A stretch of 64,000 nucleotides of DNA from Deefgea tanakiae (GCF_019665765.1 NZ_CP081150.1:1922001-1986000); one strand, 5' to 3'; positions 37,821 to 50,000 are shown, numbered from the stretch's first letter. Made by a program: numbers and translations. Notes: generated by a model from the sequence alone, not told the origin.

Positions 37821-39126
37821 TTTGTTTAGCAATAAGCCGGTGCAACCTCTCGCAGAGCAGCTACGTCCCAAATCGATTACGGATGTCGTAGGTCAACAGC
37901 ACTTACTCGCAAAAGGTAAACCGCTCGCGCTGGCTTTAGCGAGCGGCAAAGCACATTCCATGATCTTTTGGGGCCCGCCCGGCGTGGGCAAGACCACATT
38001 GGCGCGTTTACTTGCCAATGCGTTTGACTGCGAACTAATTGCCCTGTCGGCGGTGTTTTCAGGCGTCAAAGATATTCGCCTCGCGATGGATCAGGCCGAG
38101 TGCAATCTACAACTCAATCGACGTACGATTTTGTTTGTCGACGAAGTCCACCGTTTTAATAAAGCGCAGCAAGATGCTTTTCTACCCTTTGTCGAATCTG
38201 GGCTAATTACCTTTATTGGCGCAACCACCGAAAATCCATCCTTTGAAGTGAATGCGGCATTGTTGTCGCGCGCACAAGTATATGTATTGCATTCATTGAC
38301 TGAAGCTGATCTCAGCCAGCTCATTCAACGAGCAGAGAAACAGCTTGATCCGACGATCACGATTGCTGCGGATGCCGTGCCTGCATTCATCGATCTCGCC
38401 GACGGAGATGGTCGCCGCCTACTGAATTTGATTGAGCAAGCCAGCCAAGCAGCACAAGCGAGCCAGCGCAACCACATCAACGCGGCGTTTCTCGCCGATG
38501 CATTGAGCATCAGTAGCCGACGTTTTGATAAAGGCGGAGATCATTTCTACGACCAAATTTCTGCACTACATAAATCAGTACGCGGCTCGAATCCCGATGG
38601 TGCGCTGTATTGGCTGGTACGGATGCTTGATGGCGGCGCAGATGCACGTTACTTAGCGCGCCGCATTGTACGCATGGCCTGGGAAGATATCGGCCTCGCT
38701 GATCCGCGTGCAATGCAAATTGCCAATGATGCCGCTACAACGTTTGAGCGACTTGGCTCACCCGAGGGTGAGCTCGCCCTAGCGCAAGCCGTGATTTATC
38801 TCGCGGTAGCACCAAAATCAAACGCAGGCTACTTGGCCTACAAAGCGGCGAAAGCACTGGTTAAACAAGACCAATCCCGTGACGTACCGATGCATCTACG
38901 CAATGCCCCCACCAAACTAATGGCAGAGCTAGGACACGGCCATGAATATCGCTACGCTCACGATGAGCCCGATGCCTATGCCGCCGGTGAAACCTATTTG
39001 CCTGAAGGCTTAAATCACGCGCGCTTTTATGAGCCCACACCACGTGGCTTAGAGCAAAAAATCACCCAAAAAATGCAGCATTTAGCTGAGCTTGATGTCG
39101 AATGGAATAAAAACCAAAGCAAATAA
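37804..39126 (+). CDS. rarA: replication-associated recombination protein A (AAA+ ATPase)
   Basis: 440 residues. AAA+ ATPase related to clamp loaders and RuvB, acting at stalled forks. Walker A GPPGVGKT at 57-64, Walker [11 protein letters not shown] at 109-118, sensor 1 [10 protein letters not shown], and the C-terminal [24 protein letters not shown] region are typical. The frame extends back to 37765, but the ATG at 37804, overlapping the end of lolA and preceded by AGGA, is the natural start. Confidence 0.96.
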   Translation: MSSVNDLFSNKPVQPLAEQLRPKSITDVVGQQHLLAKGKPLALALASGKAHSMIFWGPPGVGKTTLARLLANAFDCELIALSAVFSGVKDIRLAMDQAECNLQLNRRTILFVDEVHRFNKAQQDAFLPFVESGLITFIGATTENPSFEVNAALLSRAQVYVLHSLTEADLSQLIQRAEKQLDPTITIAADAVPAFIDLADGDGRRLLNLIEQASQAAQASQRNHINAAFLADALSISSRRFDKGGDHFYDQISALHKSVRGSNPDGALYWLVRMLDGGADARYLARRIVRMAWEDIGLADPRAMQIANDAATTFERLGSPEGELALAQAVIYLAVAPKSNAGYLAYKAAKALVKQDQSRDVPMHLRNAPTKLMAELGHGHEYRYAHDEPDAYAAGETYLPEGLNHARFYEPTPRGLEQKITQKMQHLAELDVEWNKNQSK

Positions 39127-39135
39127 TCAATAATT

Positions 39136-39200
39136 TTCTATGTATCTTGATACAGCTCTTTTACATCATAGCCCAGCAGCAAATACCCAATAAATAGCCA
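39136..39200. repeat. dispersed repeat, copy D (related)
   Basis: After rarA: GTATCTTGATACAGCTC, then CATAGCCCAGC, then AAATACCCAATAAATAGCCA. The AAATACCCAATAAA block is shared with 19695-19709, and ATAGCC recalls the ATGGCTAT core on the other strand. GTATC and GATAC are self-complementary. Confidence 0.3.
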
Positions 39201-39215
39201 TTTTTACCTCAATAG

Positions 39216-40562
<1,347 letters not shown>

Positions 40563-40579
40563 TCTCCACCACTTCATGC

Positions 40580-40608
40580 AAAAGCGCACGATATAGTGCG
40601 CTTTTTTT
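40580..40608 (+). terminator. serS terminator
   Basis: AAAGCGCAC (40581-40589) and GTGCGCTTT (40596-40604), loop of six, followed by a T-run, 18 bases after the serS stop. Confidence 0.9.
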
Positions 40609-40665
40609 GCGCCTACGGCTTGAGTCAGCTAGGCTAGTCGAATCTATACGACCTGAAACGGCGCT

Positions 40666-41091
40666 ATGTCTACTACCAGCTTCTGGCTCATCCTTGCCGC
40701 CATCCTGATTTCTTGTGAAATTTTCACAACGACTTTCTATCTTTTAGCGATTGCACTTGGCTTTTTAATTGCAGCAGCCGCAGCAAGCCTCAATTTCAGC
40801 ATCGAAGTACAAATTGGCCTCAGTGGCCTATTTGCGCTACTTGCCGTACTCGGGGTTCGCCAATGGAAAATCAAACATCCACGGATTGAAACGCTAGTCG
40901 ATGCGGATGATATTGGGCAACGAATTGAAATTGAAACATGGCTAGATGATCAACACGCCCGCGTTAAATACCGAGGCAGTTACTGGGATGCCGTCACCGC
41001 GCCCAATACTCAAAAGGCTGAGCATCTACACTGGGTCATCAGTGCGCGCCATGGTGCAACCCTGGAAATCACCCCACTATTATCAAATTAA
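40666..41091 (+). CDS. NfeD-like membrane protein
   Basis: 141 residues: two or three membrane segments in the first 65 residues, then a soluble OB-fold domain (about 78-140; RIEIETWLDDQHARVKYRGSYWDAV). This is the short NfeD form that pairs with a stomatin-type protein. The SPFH gene follows after 18 bases, the conserved nfeD-qmcA arrangement. Role probably in membrane quality control or microdomains. Confidence 0.87.
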   Translation: MSTTSFWLILAAILISCEIFTTTFYLLAIALGFLIAAAAASLNFSIEVQIGLSGLFALLAVLGVRQWKIKHPRIETLVDADDIGQRIEIETWLDDQHARVKYRGSYWDAVTAPNTQKAEHLHWVISARHGATLEITPLLSN

Positions 41092-41109
41092 TTGTTCTGG
41101 AGAACTTTA

Positions 41110-42069
41110 ATGTCTTATGAATTCATGCTGGCTTTTCTGGTTGTCGCGATCATTTTTGTCGCAAAAACCTTCAAAATCGTACCTCAGCAAAGCGCGCTCG
41201 TAATTGAACGCCTTGGGCGTTTCCATGCGGTGCTCGCACCCGGCCTAAGCATCGTGATTCCGTTTATTGATCGTGTGGCGTATAAGCACTCCCTCAAAGA
41301 AATCCCACTCGATATACCAAGCCAAGTATGTATTACCCGCGACAACACCCAACTGCAAGTCGATGGCATTTTGTATTTCCAAGTAATTGACCCACGCATG
41401 GCATCGTATGGTAGCTCTGACTATGTGATGGCCATTAGCCAACTCGCGCAAACCACTTTGCGCTCTGTAGTGGGTAAATTAGAGATGGACAAAACATTTG
41501 AAGAGCGAGATGAAATCAACCGCTCGATTGTTGCTGCTCTCGATGAAGCAGCAGCAAGCTGGGGCGTTAAAGTGCTCCGCTACGAAATTAAAGACTTAAC
41601 CCCACCCCAAGCGATTTTGCATTCAATGCAGCAACAAATCACCGCAGAGCGTGAAAAACGCGCACTCATTGCACAATCTGAGGGCGTGAAACAGCAGCAA
41701 ATTAACTTGGCAACGGGCCAACGCGAAGCCGCAATTCAACAATCACAAGGTGAAATGCAGGCCAACATCAACGAATCCGAAGGTGAACGCCAAGCGCAGA
41801 TCAATCGTGCCACTGGTGAAGCTGAAGCACTGCGTTTAGTCGCGCATGCCACGGCAGAAGCCGTACAAGCCGTCGCAGCTGCGATTCAAACGCCAGGTGG
41901 TATGGAAGCGGTCAACCTCAAAGTTGCAGAACAATATGTCGCCGCCTTTGGCAATATCGCCAAAACTGGCAACACAATGCTATTGCCGAGTAATGCGGCC
42001 GATGTGGCAGGCATGGTAGCGACAGCAATGAATGTCGTGAAATCTGCAAACTTGCAAAAAACCAACTAA
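41110..42069 (+). CDS. SPFH/band 7 stomatin-like protein (QmcA family)
   Basis: 319 residues. One N-terminal membrane helix (about 4-20), an SPFH domain (VPQQSALVIERLGRFHAVLAPGL through the middle), a long Ala/Gln/Glu-rich coiled coil (about 190-260), and a C-terminal oligomerisation segment. These form large membrane complexes, often with FtsH or NfeD. The frame opens at a TTG (41092), but GGAG precedes the ATG at 41110. Confidence 0.93.
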   Translation: MSYEFMLAFLVVAIIFVAKTFKIVPQQSALVIERLGRFHAVLAPGLSIVIPFIDRVAYKHSLKEIPLDIPSQVCITRDNTQLQVDGILYFQVIDPRMASYGSSDYVMAISQLAQTTLRSVVGKLEMDKTFEERDEINRSIVAALDEAAASWGVKVLRYEIKDLTPPQAILHSMQQQITAEREKRALIAQSEGVKQQQINLATGQREAAIQQSQGEMQANINESEGERQAQINRATGEAEALRLVAHATAEAVQAVAAAIQTPGGMEAVNLKVAEQYVAAFGNIAKTGNTMLLPSNAADVAGMVATAMNVVKSANLQKTN

Positions 42070-42098
42070 AGTAAATGCACTAACGCAGGAGCTTTCCC

Positions 42099-43031
42099 AT
42101 GGCAGATCAAAAATACCGTTTGGTAACCCGCAGTGATTTTGATGGTTTAGTGTGTGCCGTTCTACTCAATGAGCTCGATCTCATTGACGATATTTTGTTT
42201 GTACACCCGAAAGACATGCAAGATGGGAAAGTGCCGATCACCGATCGCGACATTACCACCAACCTTCCTTATGTCGCGGGTGCTTATCTAGCTTTCGACC
42301 ACCACTTATCTGAAACCATTCGCAACGACGGCAAGCTAAAAAATCATATCATTGATCCTAAAGCCCCTTCAGCTGCGCGCGTTGTTTATGACTATTACGG
42401 TGGTAAAGAACGCTTCAACGACATCAGCGATGACATGATGCTCGCGGTCGATAAAGCCGATTCAGCTGAATTTACTCGCGATGAAATTCTTAATCCGAAT
42501 GATTGGGTGTTACTCAATTACCTGATGGATGCAAGGACAGGATTGGGGCGCTTTAGAAGTTTTAGAATTTCAAACTATCAACTGATGATGGATTTAATTA
42601 AGTACTGCCGCCATCACGGCATCGATGAAATCCTTAAACTACCCGATGTCATCGAGCGCATTGAGCTCTACATGGAACACGCGCCACTAGCCAAAGAGCA
42701 AATTCAGCGCTGCAGTCGCATTTATGACAATCTCGTCGTTTTGGATTTGCGTGATGAAGAAACCATTTACGCCACCAATCGCTTTATGATTTATGCACTG
42801 TATCCACAGTGCAACATCTCGATTCACGTGATGTGGGGATTGCAAAAACAAAACACCGTCTTCGCTACCGGCAAATCGATTATCAATCGCTCATCGCAAA
42901 CCAATATCGGCGAGTTGATGCTGCAATACGGTGGTGGCGGCCATGAAAATGCAGGCACCTGCCAAATCGCCAACAATAAAGTCGATGAAGCACTCAGAGA
43001 ATTAGCACTCAAAATCACTTCGGATGGCTAA
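42099..43031 (+). CDS. DHH superfamily phosphoesterase
   Basis: 310 residues. N-terminal DHH domain: TRSDFDGLVCAVL, and the AFDHHLSET motif; C-terminal DHHA1-like GGGGHENAGTC. The family includes exopolyphosphatases, RecJ and oligonucleotide or c-di-AMP phosphodiesterases. The substrate cannot be fixed from motifs. A ribosome site (CAGGAG) precedes the ATG, and a terminator follows at 43052. Confidence 0.87.
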   Translation: MADQKYRLVTRSDFDGLVCAVLLNELDLIDDILFVHPKDMQDGKVPITDRDITTNLPYVAGAYLAFDHHLSETIRNDGKLKNHIIDPKAPSAARVVYDYYGGKERFNDISDDMMLAVDKADSAEFTRDEILNPNDWVLLNYLMDARTGLGRFRSFRISNYQLMMDLIKYCRHHGIDEILKLPDVIERIELYMEHAPLAKEQIQRCSRIYDNLVVLDLRDEETIYATNRFMIYALYPQCNISIHVMWGLQKQNTVFATGKSIINRSSQTNIGELMLQYGGGGHENAGTCQIANNKVDEALRELALKITSDG

Positions 43032-43051
43032 TTTTAAATTGATCACCCAAT

Positions 43052-43082
43052 AAAAATGCCGCAATCTGCGGCATTTTTTTAT
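43052..43082 (+). terminator. terminator after the DHH gene
   Basis: AAATGCCGC and GCGGCATTT form a stem with loop AATCT, followed by a T-run. It overlaps the stop of the convergent ArnD-like gene and could serve both. ACCCAATAAA, the tail of the dispersed repeat block, lies just before it. Confidence 0.88.
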
Positions 43083-43984
43083 TCGCTTGGGTAATTTCGT
43101 CCTTGTGTGGCTAACAAACCATGACGCCCTTCACATGGTAAATATTCGACTTCGTGATAAGCGACATCTGCAATTTTTACTTGTCGACACAGCTCACCCA
43201 AGCTAACCACTTTATAACCTTGCGCTAGCCAGCCTTCCAATAGTCGAGAAAAATCATCGACTGCTTGCACACCTTCAAAATCGGCAGCTGCGTTATAAAC
43301 ATGGCCAAAATCCGACTCTTGACTGGTCAGTGCCAATATCGCTTCAACACGGTCAACACCAGAAACAGACTGAATTTCTTCTAGCATTGGCAATGTCACG
43401 GGCAATTGTATGCAGCGTGAAATTTCAGCATTTGAAACAGGAAAATATGGAGAAACACCTCGGGTATCACTTGCAAAAGCAAACTGAGCAAGCTGCTCAG
43501 CCCGATACACACCACGATGACCTTGCCAAGACTTTGCGGAAAAAGCGACGGGCATTTGCCCTGTTAAGCGACTAAACACTTCAATGTCACTTTGCAAAAC
43601 ACTCGCCACCTCGGTTGGCGTCCAGTGCGCAATGGTTCGCTGCCATTCATAATTTTGCGTAGGCCGCAGGCCATGTTCAAAAGACGAAGACTGCAAAGCT
43701 TGCATTGCACAAAGCGCACTTTTTTTCAATGAAGGGGAAGGAGAAAAACTACCGCGTAATAAAGCCTTCCAGCCGAATCGGGCCTTCAGCGCTTGCACAC
43801 CAGCACCTTGAAAACGCCTTAAACCACGAGCGGGCCATAAAAAAGTGCCGTTTTTTTCATTCCCTAAGGACCAAAAAAAAGTCGCACCACATTCACGCGC
43901 CGACAGCAATTGACTCAAGCGAGGCACACCGAGTTCGATGGCTGATAAACTATCAACATCAATTTTTAAAGCGATAAGTTTCAT
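43079..43984 (-). CDS. degenerate ArnD-like polysaccharide deacetylase
   Basis: About 301 residues, aligning by eye along its length with ArnD (deformylase of undecaprenyl-phosphate-4-formamido-arabinose). KIDVDSLSAIELGVPRL matches ArnD RIDVDT...EGVPRL, and CIQLPVTLPMLEEI matches QIPVTLPTWDEV. But the ArnD metal motif HAWDHHAWQ is replaced here by RPTQNYEWQ, so both zinc histidines and the Asp are gone. Probably not an active deacetylase. The start at 43984 is the ArnD-like one; upstream residues look spurious. No other arn genes are nearby. Confidence 0.72.
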   Translation of the reverse strand: MKLIALKIDVDSLSAIELGVPRLSQLLSARECGATFFWSLGNEKNGTFLWPARGLRRFQGAGVQALKARFGWKALLRGSFSPSPSLKKSALCAMQALQSSSFEHGLRPTQNYEWQRTIAHWTPTEVASVLQSDIEVFSRLTGQMPVAFSAKSWQGHRGVYRAEQLAQFAFASDTRGVSPYFPVSNAEISRCIQLPVTLPMLEEIQSVSGVDRVEAILALTSQESDFGHVYNAAADFEGVQAVDDFSRLLEGWLAQGYKVVSLGELCRQVKIADVAYHEVEYLPCEGRHGLLATQGRNYPSE

Positions 43985-44177
43985 TTGAAATTCGAGAAAT
44001 GGCAGGACAAATTCGGTGCAGAAAGAAATGCACCACATCAATTGCCCGCTAGTGTACTACGAGTCTATGTCAGTTATCTTGTAAAGACTGCGAAGAATGC
44101 ACCTAGATAAACACAAAACGACACTTAAATTTCGTTCAAGCATAATTTTGAGATGCGTGGCGCACAATAAAGATTGA

Positions 44178-44495
44178 TTAGCTGTGAACTTGAATAATTT
44201 CTAAACCCAACTCAAAAAGCGTCGAAAATTCAATTTTGTGGCTTCGCTTTACACGTACACGGGCTGAAAAAGGCTCACTACGTAATATGTGAGATCGGGC
44301 CGGCATCAAAAAAATATCGAACTCCTCCTCTGGGCGAGGCACATAGCTAGTCTTCACCGTCATGCCCGTTACGCTCAAGTCAGTGCAATCCCCATAAAAA
44401 GGCAAACCCAAGTCCATAGGGCGAATTTTTACTTTATAAGAGACCTGCATTCGCAGCGCACCACGTTGATCTTGTTCGCGCATCCCGACTTTCAT
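44178..44495 (-). CDS. PilZ domain protein (c-di-GMP receptor)
   Basis: 105 residues, a single PilZ domain. The c-di-GMP motif is complete: Arg-x3-Arg in RGALRM near the N-terminus and DLSVTGM about 25 residues later. A small stand-alone PilZ protein like this usually couples c-di-GMP to a partner protein. The start at 44495 is set by AAGGTG just before the ATG; a GTG six bases earlier is less likely. Confidence 0.88.
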   Translation of the reverse strand: MKVGMREQDQRGALRMQVSYKVKIRPMDLGLPFYGDCTDLSVTGMTVKTSYVPRPEEEFDIFLMPARSHILRSEPFSARVRVKRSHKIEFSTLFELGLEIIQVHS

Positions 44496-44825
44496 AAGCA
44501 CACCTTATTTAAGGCCATCATCCAGAGCCAGTGAATTCACAATAATGGGTTGCAGCTTAAAGTGAGCGAAGCAAAATGCAAAGAGCCGACCATCAGACGA
44601 CTCGATAGCAAGCGCAAACACCAATTACCATTTAATGCAGTACCGAGACCAAGTCATTCTTTTGTAGTAGACGCAGCGCTATACCCCCGATAGTCACGAC
44701 GTCTTCTGCAATTTCAAAAAAATTCTTCGAAAAGCGACACCATTTTAATTAACTGATTCATAAAGATTTTCTGAACACATCAGCGACCGAGATGCATAAA
44801 TATCAGAATTTTGTCGCAAAATGAG
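44496..44825. other. intergenic stretch between the PilZ gene and the tRNA promoter
   Basis: About 330 bases with no open frame I can support. Several short A/T runs and no strong hairpin. It must hold the PilZ promoter (minus strand). Open frames over this region and the tRNAs encode only translated tRNA sequence. Confidence 0.5.
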
Positions 44826-44854
44826 TTGACGCCAGAATCGAGAAATGATTTAAT
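44826..44854 (+). promoter_or_regulatory. sigma70 promoter of the tRNA cluster
   Basis: TTGACG (44826-44831), 17-base spacer, TTTAAT (44849-44854), 19 bases before the first tRNA. The GC-rich TCGGCC directly after the -10 resembles a stringent-control discriminator. Confidence 0.75.
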
Positions 44855-44873
44855 TCGGCCTCTCTCGAACGAG

Positions 44874-44949
<76 letters not shown>

Positions 44950-44994
44950 CTTTTTATCAAGTGTGGTTCAAGAAAGTAAGTAGTAAATGCTATT

Positions 44995-45071
44995 GGAGTG
45001 GTAGTTCAGTTGGTTAGAATACCGGCCTGTCACGCCGGGGGTCGCGGGTTCGAGTCCCGTCCACTCCGCCA
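44995..45071 (+). tRNA. tRNA-Asp (GTC), copy 1
   Basis: 77 bases including encoded CCA. Acceptor GGAGTGG/CCACTCC, anticodon stem CCGGC/GCCGG with loop CTGTCAC (anticodon GTC), T-arm GCGGG/CCCGT with TTCGAGT. Confidence 0.97.
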
Positions 45072-45091
45072 GCAAACAAATGTAGCACAAT

Positions 45092-45167
<76 letters not shown>

Positions 45168-45199
45168 AGTTTTATGCAGTAAATAATTAATACCACTGC

Positions 45200-45276
45200 G
45201 GAGTGGTAGTTCAGTTGGTTAGAATACCGGCCTGTCACGCCGGGGGTCGCGGGTTCGAGTCCCGTCCACTCCGCCA
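45200..45276 (+). tRNA. tRNA-Asp (GTC), copy 2
   Basis: Identical to copy 1 by eye. The 32-base spacer before it (45168-45199) is the same as that before copy 3. Confidence 0.97.
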
Positions 45277-45289
45277 CTAGTTTTAAAAT

Positions 45290-45365
<76 letters not shown>

Positions 45366-45397
45366 AGTTTTATGCAGTAAATAATTAATACCACTGC

Positions 45398-45474
45398 GGA
45401 GTGGTAGTTCAGTTGGTTAGAATACCGGCCTGTCACGCCGGGGGTCGCGGGTTCGAGTCCCGTCCACTCCGCCA
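45398..45474 (+). tRNA. tRNA-Asp (GTC), copy 3
   Basis: Identical to copy 1 by eye, with the same 32-base upstream spacer as copy 2. Confidence 0.97.
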
Positions 45475-45486
45475 CAGTTTCAAAAT

Positions 45487-45562
<76 letters not shown>

Positions 45563-45594
45563 AGTTTTCTCAGCAAATAATTCAATACCACTGC

Positions 45595-45671
45595 GGAGTG
45601 GTAGTTCAGTTGGTTAGAATACCGGCCTGTCACGCCGGGGGTCGCGGGTTCGAGTCCCGTCCACTCCGCCA
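45595..45671 (+). tRNA. tRNA-Asp (GTC), copy 4
   Basis: Identical to copy 1 by eye. Last gene of the cluster; I see no strong terminator hairpin after it. Confidence 0.97.
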
Positions 45672-45783
45672 CTTCCCTTGTTGCTTCCTGTCTTAAATTC
45701 AAAAAAAATCATACCTAATTTTCAGCATTCAAGTTAACATTGGCGCCATATACACTAATACCAATGGCATTCGCTGATTGCTT

Positions 45784-47022
45784 ATGACACAAAAAATTGC
45801 ACCGCTGAACTGGTCTACCAGTAGCAAATATAAACAAGCGCGCACCCTTGTTTATATTGCTATTTTTCTTAGTGCATTCATTTTATTGATTTTTTCTTTT
45901 GGTGAAAGTAAATTCACTGTATTTAGTCAGATTAGCCTTGCTCTTTCCTTGTTCCTATTATTGGCCACACTCTGCTATGTCCAAGTGGTATTAAAGTCCA
46001 AGAAAGAAAAACCAACCCCTTCACAACACACGACCATTGTACCGCCCGCCGAAGCAGCCGAAGCTTTGCACGCTTTACCTGATTTGATTTGGACTATCGA
46101 TTACGCAAGCCGCCGCGTTACCGCTCAAAACCAAGCACTGAGTACCACTCACCCAGATGGCATTGAGCAAACCAAACTAGCATCGCTATTTCCGGCCCGT
46201 GTTTCACGCCAATTTTTGGAAAGCCTAATCAAAATTCAAAATACACAAACCGCACAGCGGTTTGAATATCAACTCGACAATACTGAAATTACCTTCGAAG
46301 CCCGCCTATCACCACTCACGACTCGTAGTTGCGTCGTTATTATTCGTGATATTTCGAGCACCAAGGCAATCGAAACGGCGTTATTCCAGCAGCAAATGTT
46401 CACCCAACAAATTCTGGATGCGAATCCAAGTTTGATTTTCGTTCGGGATCAACATAAACGCTTCTTGCTCGTCAACCAAGCGACCCAGTCATTACTGGGG
46501 CATGAGCTGCTAGTTCAATCGCACATGGGCCTGGATGAAGATACCTCCATTCTCACTAAGGGCGACGACGAAGTTCTAGAGCATGGAAACACCGTGAGAC
46601 TCGAAGACCACTGCACACTGAGCAATGGCCGAACCCACTGGTTTGACCTCACCAAAATACCGCTTGAGCGTGAAGGCCAAGTTTATATTTTGACAATTGC
46701 CATCGACATCACTCACCTCAAAGAAGCCGAACAAGCGCAAGCGGGCACCAGCCATTTAGTGCGAGCCATGGCCGACGTTCTGCCACAGCCTTTCTTACTG
46801 GTTGAAAATGAAGTCATTCAATTTGCCAATATGGCAGCCTGTGCTCGCTTGGGCGTTACACCTGAAAATCTAATTGGCGAATGCATCAGCCAATTCGCCC
46901 AAGGTGAACATCAATACGCCAATCTCACCCACCTAAAAAACATTGCAGGAGAAGCGATTGACTGCGCGCTACATAAAGTAGACCGTGGCAATCAAAACAC
47001 GCATCTCGTGACGCTGCAATGA
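45784..47022 (+). CDS. membrane protein with PAS domains and no output domain
   Basis: About 412 residues. Two N-terminal membrane helices (roughly 20-40 and 48-68) joined by a short loop, then at least two PAS-like modules: one near 90-195, a clear one near 205-320 (ILDANPSLIFVRDQHKRFLLVNQATQSLLG, then FDLTKIPLEREGQVYILTIAIDIT), and the start of a third (PQPFLLVENEVIQFANMAACARLGVTPENLIG). The protein stops shortly after the third begins, with no kinase, GGDEF or methyl-accepting domain. Either a sensor acting through a partner or a truncated gene. The start is uncertain (ATG 45784 or TTG 45778). Confidence 0.78.
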   Translation: MTQKIAPLNWSTSSKYKQARTLVYIAIFLSAFILLIFSFGESKFTVFSQISLALSLFLLLATLCYVQVVLKSKKEKPTPSQHTTIVPPAEAAEALHALPDLIWTIDYASRRVTAQNQALSTTHPDGIEQTKLASLFPARVSRQFLESLIKIQNTQTAQRFEYQLDNTEITFEARLSPLTTRSCVVIIRDISSTKAIETALFQQQMFTQQILDANPSLIFVRDQHKRFLLVNQATQSLLGHELLVQSHMGLDEDTSILTKGDDEVLEHGNTVRLEDHCTLSNGRTHWFDLTKIPLEREGQVYILTIAIDITHLKEAEQAQAGTSHLVRAMADVLPQPFLLVENEVIQFANMAACARLGVTPENLIGECISQFAQGEHQYANLTHLKNIAGEAIDCALHKVDRGNQNTHLVTLQ

Positions 47023-47055
47023 GCATTGTTTGTACAGAAGCATTGTGGCTGTACA

Positions 47056-47064
47056 TGGTAAAAT
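47056..47064 (+). promoter_or_regulatory. possible extended -10 element before hrpA
   Basis: TGGTAAAAT fits an extended -10 (TGnTAAAAT), 33 bases before the hrpA start. No good -35 is seen, as is common for extended -10 promoters. Confidence 0.4.
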
Positions 47065-47097
47065 CGCGCCTTTAGTGCCTTTTAAGCCGCCGCTGCA

Positions 47098-50000
47098 ATG
47101 AATCTGGACTTTCGCGCCCTGCGCGCACAACTCGCTGACTGCCAATCCAACGACTATCACTCGCTCTCTCGTCTTTTGCAGCAATGCAACGAGCGGCAAA
47201 AAAAGCAGCAAGACTTTGCACAGCAACACGCCGACTTGCTCGCAGGCATCGCCAAATCGCAAGCCAAAACCGCATTGCGCCGCGAAAAGCTCCCGATTCC
47301 CGACTACGACGACAGCCTACCCGTCAATCAACGACGCGATGAGCTGAAAGCCGCAATTGCCAAGCACCAAGTTGTCATCGTCTGCGGTGAAACCGGCTCA
47401 GGTAAAACCACGCAGCTGCCCAAAATTTGTTTAGAACTTGGTCGTGGTGTGCATGGCTTGATTGGTCACACGCAACCACGCCGTTTGGCTGCGCGCTCAG
47501 TCGCTAGCCGCATCGCACAAGAGCTCAAATCCGAAACCGGCGCCATTGTCGGCTATAAAGTCCGCTTTACCGACAAAAGCTCACCATCGAGCTACATCAA
47601 GTTGATGACCGACGGGATTTTGCTTGCCGAAACGCTATCTGATCGCTATTTAAATCAATACGACACCATCATTATCGACGAGGCGCACGAGCGCAGCTTG
47701 AACATCGACTTTTTGCTCGGTTACTTGAAGCAACTCTTACCGCGTCGCCCTGATCTCAAAGTCATCGTCACCTCGGCAACGATTGATTCCGACCGTTTCA
47801 GCAAGCATTTCAATAATGCGCCGGTAATGGAAGTCTCTGGCCGCACCTTCCCAGTTGAAGTGCGTTACAAAGAGCTCGCCAGCAAAGACGAAGACGACCA
47901 AGAAATCGAGATGGAAGAAGCCATCGCGCAAGCGGTCGATGAGTTATGGCGTAAAGATGGCAGCGGCGATGTGCTGGTGTTTTTACCGGGCGAGCGCGAG
48001 ATTCGCGAAACCGCCGAAGAACTACGCAAAGCCAAACTGCGCGACGCTGAAATCCTGCCGCTGTTCGCCCGATTATCCAATGAAGATCAGCAGCGCATTT
48101 TCCGCCCGAGCAGCACAGGGCGACGTATCGTGCTGGCGACCAATGTAGCCGAGACTTCGCTAACGGTACCCGGCATTCGTTATGTAATCGACAGCGGCCA
48201 AGCAAGGATTAACCGCTACAGCCCGCGCGCGAAAGTCGAGCAACTCTTGATCGAAAAAATCTCGCAAGCCTCGGCGCGCCAACGTGCTGGTCGTTGCGGC
48301 CGTGTCGCCAGCGGGATTTGCGTTCGCCTGTATTCAGAACAAGATTTTTTGCTTCGCTCTGAATTTACCGATCCAGAAATCACCCGCTCTAGTTTAGCGG
48401 GCGTCATTTTGCGTATGGCCGCACTCAAACTCGGCAATGTGGTTGATTTTCCATTTTTGGAAGCCCCATCCAGCAAATTGATTTCCGATGGGTATCAGCA
48501 GCTACGCGAATTGGGTGCTGTCAATGATAGTGATACCCTCACCGATATTGGTCGACAACTCGCCCGCCTTCCCGTTGACCCACGCGTTGGCCGGATGTTG
48601 ATTGCGGGGCGTGATGAAGGCTGTTTGAAGGAAATGTTGATTATTACCTCAGGGCTCTCACTCCAAGACCCACGCGAACGCCCGTATGAAGCGCGCGCGG
48701 CGGCCGATCAAGCGCACGCCAAGTTCAATGAAGAAAAATCAGATTTCCTCTCTTATTTGCGGCTGTGGGAATTCTTTGAAAAACTGTTGGCCGATAAAAC
48801 GACCAATCGCCAATTGGTGCAAGATTGCCATCGTTCGTTCTTGTCCTATTTGCGTTTGCGCGAATGGCGCGAATTGCATAAACAGCTTTCCGATATGGTC
48901 ATCAGTGAAGAGGCAAGCGACGCGCGGCACCGCCATGCGCCCTTCCGCTTGAACGAAAAGCCGGCTACGTTTGAGCAAATTCATAAAGCCTTGATTACGG
49001 GCCTATTGGGTAATTTAGGTTTCAAACAGCCAGAAAACGACGAATACCTCGGTGCGCGCGGCATTAAATTTAATGTGTTTCCTGGCTCTAGCCTGAAAAA
49101 AACGCGGCCAAAATGGATAGTCGCGGCGGAACTAGTAGAAACCAGCAAGCTCTACGCGCGCTGCGTCGCTGCGATTGAACCCGAATGGATAGAAAAACTC
49201 GCGCCGCATCTGATCAAGAAACAATACTTTGATCCGCATTGGAGCAAAGACAATGCGCAAGTCAATGCATCGCTCCGTATTACGCTGTATGGCTTGCCGA
49301 TTGTAGCGCGCAGGACGATACACTTCGGGAGTATCAACCCTGCCGAGGCCCGCGAGATGTTTATCCGCGAAGCTTTGGTGCGCTTTAACTACAACAGCAA
49401 AGCCAAGTTTTTCGACCACAACTTTGCGATGCTGCTCGATGTGGAAGAACTAGAGCACAAAACGCGCCGCCAAGACGTCTTGGTCGATGAAAACGCCCTC
49501 TTCGCTTTTTTCGATGCGATCATTCCGCAAGACATCGTCAATGGCGCTGGCTTTGAAGCTTGGCGCAAAGGCGCAGAAAAACTCAATCCGCAACTGCTCT
49601 ACCTGCAAAAAGACGACCTGATGCAGCACAGCGCAGCGGCGGTCACCGAAGAGCAATACCCAGAATTCATCCGCGTGCACGACATCAAACTGCCGCTATC
49701 GTATCGCTTTGAACCCGGCCACGTGCTCGATGGCGTGACGATGACGCTGCCGCTGCATTTGCTCAATCGCGTCAATCACGCGACGTTTGATTGGCTGGTG
49801 CCCGGCTTAATCCGTGAAAAAATCACGCTACTGATTAAATCGCTGCCCAAATCGACTCGTCGCCTCTGTGTACCGGTGCCCGAATTTGCGACCAAAATGC
49901 TCACCGCGCTGGAAACCGCTAGCCGTGACGAACCACTGCTACCGCAACTGGCGCAAGCGACCACGCGCGGCGTTGGCCAGCCCGTCAGCGCTGATGAATT

